Made by a program: the position numbers and the translations under genes. Of a stretch of 64,000 bases of DNA, positions 60,014 to 64,000 are shown one piece after another; the stretch's first letter is position 1, and every line of letters begins with the position of its first letter. The DNA lies in contig JAUSNP010000006.1 in assembly GCA_030645735.1 (NCBI GenBank), positions 1 to 64,000 on the forward strand, written 5' to 3'. This DNA comes from Candidatus Moraniibacteriota bacterium (GTDB lineage: Bacteria; Patescibacteria; Paceibacteria; Moranbacterales; UBA2206). The notes below the pieces were generated by a model. That model ran no database searches, was not told the origin of the DNA, and worked only from the letters and a program-made list of their open reading frames with translations.

Positions 60014-61135
60014 ATGTTAACCGCAATTATATTCCTGCTGATTTTAGGTGTCTTGGTTTTTGTGCATGAGATGGGTCATTTCATCACGGCTAGACGAAAT
60101 GGCGTCAAAGCTGATGAGTTTGGTTTTGGTTTTCCGCCCAGAATGGCTGGCTTTGTGAAGGATGAAAAAACTGGCAAATATAAATTCGTCTGGGGCAACA
60201 AAGAAATTGAATCAAGCAACACTGTCTATTCAATCAATTGGATTCCATTGGGCGGATTTGTGCGGATCAAGGGCGCTGACACCTCCGAAACTGGTCCGGA
60301 TAGTTTTGTCGAGAAAAAAGCTTGGCCAAGAATCAAGATTTTGGCGGCTGGCGTGATTATGAATTTCATTTTTGCGTGGGTTTTGATTTCATTGGCCTTG
60401 ATGATTGGGGCACCAGAAGCCACAGATAGCACAGCTACTGATGTGCCAAATTCGAAAATTCAAATCACGGAAGTTGTGTCTGGTTCGCCAGCTGAATTGG
60501 CCGGGATAAAAGTAGGGGATGAAATTTTGAGAAATAATTTGCAAACCAATTTTGCGGGTGTGGCGGATGTGCAAAATTATATCAAAGCTAATCAAGGCAA
60601 AGAAATTGCTTTCAATGTTTTGCGCGGCGCAGACACAATTGCCATCAAAGTTGTGCCGAGAGAGAATGCCCCAGCCAATCAAGGCGCAATTGGCGTGGGC
60701 TTGGCGCAAACTATCATAGTGAAATATCCAATTCACCAAGCGTTGTGGAAAGGCGCAGTGGCAGTTTATGATATGACCTTGATGATCATTTTGGCATTAG
60801 GCGGAATCATTGTGAAATTGTTTGCGGGCAATGGAGTGGGCGCGGAAGTTTCTGGCCCTATCGGCATTGCGATTTTGACCAAGCAGGTGGCGACCATGGG
60901 CTTTGTCTACATCCTGCAATTTGCTGCCATGCTCAGCATCAATCTTGGTATCATCAATGCTTTGCCAATTCCAGCTCTCGACGGTGGTCGCATCTTGTTT
61001 ATTTTGATTGAAAAAATCAAAGGCAGTCCCGTCACACAAAAGACTGAACAAGCCTTTCACACCATTGGCTTTGTCTTCTTGATTCTTCTCATGATTCTCA
61101 TCACCCTGCGGGATGTGGTGAAGATTATAAAATAA
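60014..61135 (+). CDS. rseP: Site-2 protease family zinc metallopeptidase RseP
   Basis: 373 residues from ATG 60014 (the frame back to 59972 is spacer). First helix with FVHEMGHF (HExxH zinc site), a PDZ domain at ~155-225 (VVSGSPAELAGIKVGDEI) and INALPIPALDGGRILFI (the LDG motif with third ligand). Cleaves membrane-embedded substrates, in other bacteria anti-sigma factors. Confidence 0.95.
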   Translation: MLTAIIFLLILGVLVFVHEMGHFITARRNGVKADEFGFGFPPRMAGFVKDEKTGKYKFVWGNKEIESSNTVYSINWIPLGGFVRIKGADTSETGPDSFVEKKAWPRIKILAAGVIMNFIFAWVLISLALMIGAPEATDSTATDVPNSKIQITEVVSGSPAELAGIKVGDEILRNNLQTNFAGVADVQNYIKANQGKEIAFNVLRGADTIAIKVVPRENAPANQGAIGVGLAQTIIVKYPIHQALWKGAVAVYDMTLMIILALGGIIVKLFAGNGVGAEVSGPIGIAILTKQVATMGFVYILQFAAMLSINLGIINALPIPALDGGRILFILIEKIKGSPVTQKTEQAFHTIGFVFLILLMILITLRDVVKIIK

Positions 61136-61145
61136 AAATGTTTAA

Positions 61146-61170
61146 AAATCCCATTAAATGGGATTTTTTT
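61146..61170 (+). terminator. Terminator after rseP
   Basis: AAATCCCATT/AATGGGATTT stem with a T run that leads straight into the mreB -35 box. Confidence 0.8.
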
Positions 61171-61197
61171 GACAATGCGCGTCCAGTGAAGTATTAT
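61169..61197 (+). promoter_or_regulatory. Promoter of mreB
   Basis: TTGACA (61169-61174), 17 bases, TATTAT (61192-61197). Confidence 0.8.
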
Positions 61198-61223
61198 AGA
61201 AAGAGCGTAAATTGGGCATTTTT

Positions 61224-62306
61224 ATGAAAAAAGTTAGAAATATTTTTAGAGATTGGGTTGGCAATATATTTGGCAATTTTTCCAAGGATATTGGCATTGA
61301 TTTGGGCACGGCCAACACCTTGGTCTATGTCAAAGGCAAGGGCATTGTTATCAATGAACCGTCCGTAGTGGCCGTCAACACCAAGACTGGACAAGTTTTG
61401 GCGATTGGTCGGGAGGCCAAAAAAATGGTGGGCAAAACCCCCAGTCACATTGTGGCGACGCGTCCCTTGGTGGATGGTGTGGTGAGTGATTTTGAGGTGA
61501 CGGAACAAATGCTCAAATATTTCATCGACAAAGTTCATCGTGACAGCTTCACTTTGTTTCCGAGGCCAAGAGTGGTGATTGGAATTCCATCGGATGTGAC
61601 GGAAGTGGAAAAGCGCGCCGTGATTGATGCCACAATGAATGCTGGAGCGCGTGAAGCCTATTTGATTGACGAACCAATGGCAGCCGCGATTGGCGCACGT
61701 TTGCCCGTGCAAGATGCAGCCGGAAATATGATTGTGGATATCGGTGGTGGGACCACTGATATTGCGGTCATCTCTTTGGGCGGTGTGGTGACTTCACGCA
61801 ATTTGAGAATTGCCGGGGACGAAATGAATGAAGATATTATTCGCTATTGTCGCGATGAATTCAATCTTTTGATTGGAGAAAAAACCGCTGAAGATGCCAA
61901 GATTGCCATTGGCAGCGCTTGTCCGCAAAAAGAAAAATTGCAAATGCCAGTGCGTGGTCGTGATTTGGTGACGGGTCTGCCAAAAGAAATCATCATCAAC
62001 GACGAGCAAGTGCGTGAAGCCTTGTCGCGTTCAATCCGCATCATCGTGAACAATGTGAAATCAACCATTGAAGAAACCCCACCAGAACTTTTGGCGGACA
62101 TTATGCAACGTGGCATCATCTTGGCGGGCGGAGGCAGTTTGATTCGCGGTCTGGATAGACTGGTAGCTGACCAAACTGATATGCCAGTGCGCATGATGGA
62201 AGATCCATTGACGGCCGTGGTGCGTGGCACAGGAATTGTTTTGGAAGACATCGAAGCCTTGAAAGACATTCTGACCGAAAATCAGCATGATAGATCCTAT
62301 ACATAA
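61224..62306 (+). CDS. mreB: Rod shape-determining protein MreB
   Basis: 360 residues from ATG 61224 (TTG 61212 is an upstream in-frame alternative). Actin-fold motifs: DIGIDLGTANTLVYVKGKG, VDIGGGTTDIAVISLGG, DEPMAAAIGARLPV and ILAGGGSLIRGLDRL. A longer N-terminal helix (KKVRNIFRDWVGNIFGNF) may bind membrane. Forms filaments that guide side-wall synthesis; first of mreBCD-PBP2. Confidence 0.97.
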   Translation: MKKVRNIFRDWVGNIFGNFSKDIGIDLGTANTLVYVKGKGIVINEPSVVAVNTKTGQVLAIGREAKKMVGKTPSHIVATRPLVDGVVSDFEVTEQMLKYFIDKVHRDSFTLFPRPRVVIGIPSDVTEVEKRAVIDATMNAGAREAYLIDEPMAAAIGARLPVQDAAGNMIVDIGGGTTDIAVISLGGVVTSRNLRIAGDEMNEDIIRYCRDEFNLLIGEKTAEDAKIAIGSACPQKEKLQMPVRGRDLVTGLPKEIIINDEQVREALSRSIRIIVNNVKSTIEETPPELLADIMQRGIILAGGGSLIRGLDRLVADQTDMPVRMMEDPLTAVVRGTGIVLEDIEALKDILTENQHDRSYT

Positions 62307-62404
62307 AAAATATCAAGTTCCAAATAAATAATTTTGAATTTTGAAAATTGTAATTTGAAATTTATTTGTGATTTGTGATTTGGAATTTGTGATTTAATCG
62401 TTTT

Positions 62405-63211
62405 ATGTCTAACAAATATCTTTCACCAAAATCAATAAAATTTATTGCAGTGACGGCTGTTTGTTTCGGCTTGGTTTTTTTGAATCCCAAAGGATTTTTT
62501 AATCCAGTCAGAATGGTGTTTCTCGAAATTGCCTATCCTTTTCAAAAAACTTTTTATATCCTCGGGCAAAACACGGATGAATTTTTTTCTTTTTTTGGTT
62601 CGATTGGCTCAATGCGGACTGAGAATGAAAAGTTGATTCGAGAAAACAACTTGCTGGTTTCGGAAGTCGCTTCTTTGCAAGAAATGAAAAAAGAAAATGA
62701 ATCTTTGCGTGAGCAACTCAATTTAGTGCCACGAGATAAGTTTGATTTGGAGCCGAGTTTTGTGATTGGCCAAGATCCGCAAAATTTGGGCAGTTGGTTG
62801 ATGATTGGCAAAGGCAGTTCAGATGGCATCAGAGCTGGCATGTCAGTCATCGTCTCGGAAGGCATCTTGATTGGAAAAATAGAGGAGGTTTATCCAGATA
62901 GCTCACGGGTGGTTTTGCTAACTGATTCCAGCAGTGTAATCAACGCTAATGACCTTGAAACGGGCGCCAGAGGGCTCATAAAAGGCACTTATGGCTTGGG
63001 TATGGTTTTAGATATGGTGGCGCAGGTAGACTCCCTGAATGAAGGCGACACAATCATTACCTCTGGTTTGGGCGGGGAAGTTCCCAAAGGGCTTTTGATT
63101 GGCAAGATTCAAGAAATTAGAATGTCTGCTGACAAGCTTTTTCAACAAGCCATTGTTATCCCCAGAGTTAGATATCAAAAATTGGATATAGTTTTTGTAG
63201 TTAAGAAATAA
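62405..63211 (+). CDS. mreC: Rod shape-determining protein MreC
   Basis: 268 residues. One N-terminal membrane helix (~11-30), coiled coil ~70-100 (RTENEKLIRENNLLVSEVAS) and the beta-barrel domain with IGQDPQNLGSWLMIGKGSSD, VVLLTDSSSVINA and IVIPRVRYQKLDIVFVV. Links MreB to PBP2 in the cell wall complex. The 98-base gap before it is an AT-rich repeat spacer. Confidence 0.95.
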   Translation: MSNKYLSPKSIKFIAVTAVCFGLVFLNPKGFFNPVRMVFLEIAYPFQKTFYILGQNTDEFFSFFGSIGSMRTENEKLIRENNLLVSEVASLQEMKKENESLREQLNLVPRDKFDLEPSFVIGQDPQNLGSWLMIGKGSSDGIRAGMSVIVSEGILIGKIEEVYPDSSRVVLLTDSSSVINANDLETGARGLIKGTYGLGMVLDMVAQVDSLNEGDTIITSGLGGEVPKGLLIGKIQEIRMSADKLFQQAIVIPRVRYQKLDIVFVVKK

Positions 63212-63237
63212 GTGTTAGCAATAGTTTTATATAACAA

Positions 63238-63759
63238 ATGCAAAATATTTTTGTTGGGATAATTATTTTTTTTGGCGTCATTTTGCAAACTTCGTTTTTG
63301 CCAAACTTTTTTCCAACTGGCCTGATTCCAGATGTGGTGCTGGTTATGATTATTATTTGGACGGCCAAAGCGGATTTCAATGCAATCTGGGTCAGGGCGA
63401 TTTTTGCCGGCTTGATGTTTGATTTGTTGTCTTTTTGGCCAATTGGTATCAATATTTTTTCATTTGTGGCTGTGGCCTTTGCGACCAATTCTTTGTGCAA
63501 GAGATTTTTAGTTCCGCAATCTGTCAGAAGGTTTTTGATTATTGGCATTGCAGTTGTTGTCGGAACAATGATTAATCAGTTAATCGTAGCAATCGGTATT
63601 AATTTACAAAATTTTTCTTGGAATAATTTGGAAATATTCAATCAAGCACTGATCCTAAAGCCAATATGCAATCTGATTATCCTTGCTATTTTATATTGGC
63701 CATTGGAAAAAATTGAGGAAGTTTTTAGACACCAAAATAAAATGATAATAAAAAGATAA
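63238..63759 (+). CDS. mreD: Rod shape-determining protein MreD
   Basis: 173 residues with five membrane helices. FLPNFFPTGLIPDVVLVMII, WVRAIFAGLMFDLLSFWPIG (the DL/SG-type motif) and a positively charged end. Third gene of mreBCD; its stop overlaps the next ATG by one base. Confidence 0.9.
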   Translation: MQNIFVGIIIFFGVILQTSFLPNFFPTGLIPDVVLVMIIIWTAKADFNAIWVRAIFAGLMFDLLSFWPIGINIFSFVAVAFATNSLCKRFLVPQSVRRFLIIGIAVVVGTMINQLIVAIGINLQNFSWNNLEIFNQALILKPICNLIILAILYWPLEKIEEVFRHQNKMIIKR

Positions 63760-64000
63760 TGTTTGAACGCTATTTCAACAAAAGAAGAATGTCGCGGGGA
63801 ATGGAAATTGAAGATTCCATTATGACGGTGACGCAAAAAGAAAAGGCGATTATGGAAACGCCATTCAAAAGACATGGCTTGGATATGGTGTGGTTTATCA
63901 TTGTTTTTTTTCTGGGAATTTTCGTGGCGCGCATTGCCTATTTGGATATTATCAAGGGCAGTTATTATTCTGACATCTCAAAGGGCAATCGAATCCGTTC
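63759..64000 (+). CDS. mrdA: Penicillin-binding protein 2, N-terminal part
   Basis: Partial: about 80 residues before the window ends. ATG overlaps the mreD stop (TAATG). A charged cytoplasmic N-terminus (MFERYFNKRRMSRGMEIEDS) and one membrane helix (MVWFIIVFFLGIFVARIAYL) followed by DIIKGSYYSDISKGNRIRS, the standard PBP2 opening. Transpeptidase that builds the side wall with MreBCD. Confidence 0.88.
   Translation, partial: MFERYFNKRRMSRGMEIEDSIMTVTQKEKAIMETPFKRHGLDMVWFIIVFFLGIFVARIAYLDIIKGSYYSDISKGNRIR

Noticed and set aside
1..64000. CRISPR arrays.
   Set aside because: No regularly spaced direct repeats were seen; the repeats present are few and hairpin-like.

Overview
The window reads as chromosome of a Patescibacteria (Candidate Phyla Radiation) bacterium carrying a large accessory island. 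The assignment rests on a compact, short-gene backbone, a shortened HrcA, AT-rich spacers rich in imperfect palindromes, and a core set typical of such genomes: cysS, corA, yidD, hrcA-grpE-dnaK, cutA, dnaJ, frr, rseP, mreBCD and a partial PBP2. I cannot name the class from sequence alone.

Layout. 1-7.7 kb: core genes, with the heat-shock block hrcA, a Nudix-GrpE fusion and dnaK under a perfect CIRCE/promoter overlap. 7.7-18.6 kb: a run of small, mostly single-gene units (two HEPN-like proteins, cutA, several orphan genes each with its own TTGACA-type promoter, folded leader and hairpin terminator, a TVP38 membrane protein, Nudix, GNAT, cupin-like and RelA-like proteins) between dnaK and a CIRCE-controlled dnaJ. 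A repeat carrying a hairpin and a -10 box sits before two of these genes. 18.8-21.2 kb: dnaJ, a YdcF-family protein and a membrane protein.

21.4-46.7 kb: the accessory island. It begins at a tRNA-Lys gene whose antisense strand supplies the C-terminus of a large serine recombinase; a decayed tRNA-Lys copy lies just upstream. Cargo in order: a P-loop replication-type ATPase; a DprA / ComF-type phosphoribosyltransferase / small Ser-Lys-rich protein module bracketed by 24-bp inverted repeats; XRE-RuvC-RadC-DUF3768; an 8-kb block bracketed by near-identical 41-bp direct repeats holding an apparently complete His-Xaa-Ser radical-SAM peptide system (hxsA, hxsC, hxsB, hxsD) with secreted partners (S1/P1-type nuclease/phospholipase, ComEC-like metallo-hydrolase, Cys-rich secreted protein); NdpA plus a membrane protein; a second serine recombinase with two C-terminal HTH domains; and two VirD4/HerA-type ATPases around a small membrane protein. 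Much of this cargo belongs to families I know mainly from Proteobacteria and has strong Shine-Dalgarno sites, so long-distance transfer is the simplest reading.

46.7-57.2 kb: a second accessory tract with AT-rich membrane-protein genes, a secreted M23/CARDB protein and a Gabija-like pair (OLD-type ATPase-TOPRIM nuclease plus UvrD-like helicase), with a pair of same-orientation diverged repeats near its middle and end. 57.2-64 kb: backbone again: DMT transporter, BNR-repeat lipoprotein, frr, rseP, mreB, mreC, mreD and the start of PBP2.

The most notable items are the Hxs peptide system in a CPR genome, the DprA-phosphoribosyltransferase module between inverted repeats, the Gabija-like pair, the Nudix-GrpE fusion, and the recombinase whose C-terminus is read from the antisense of tRNA-Lys.
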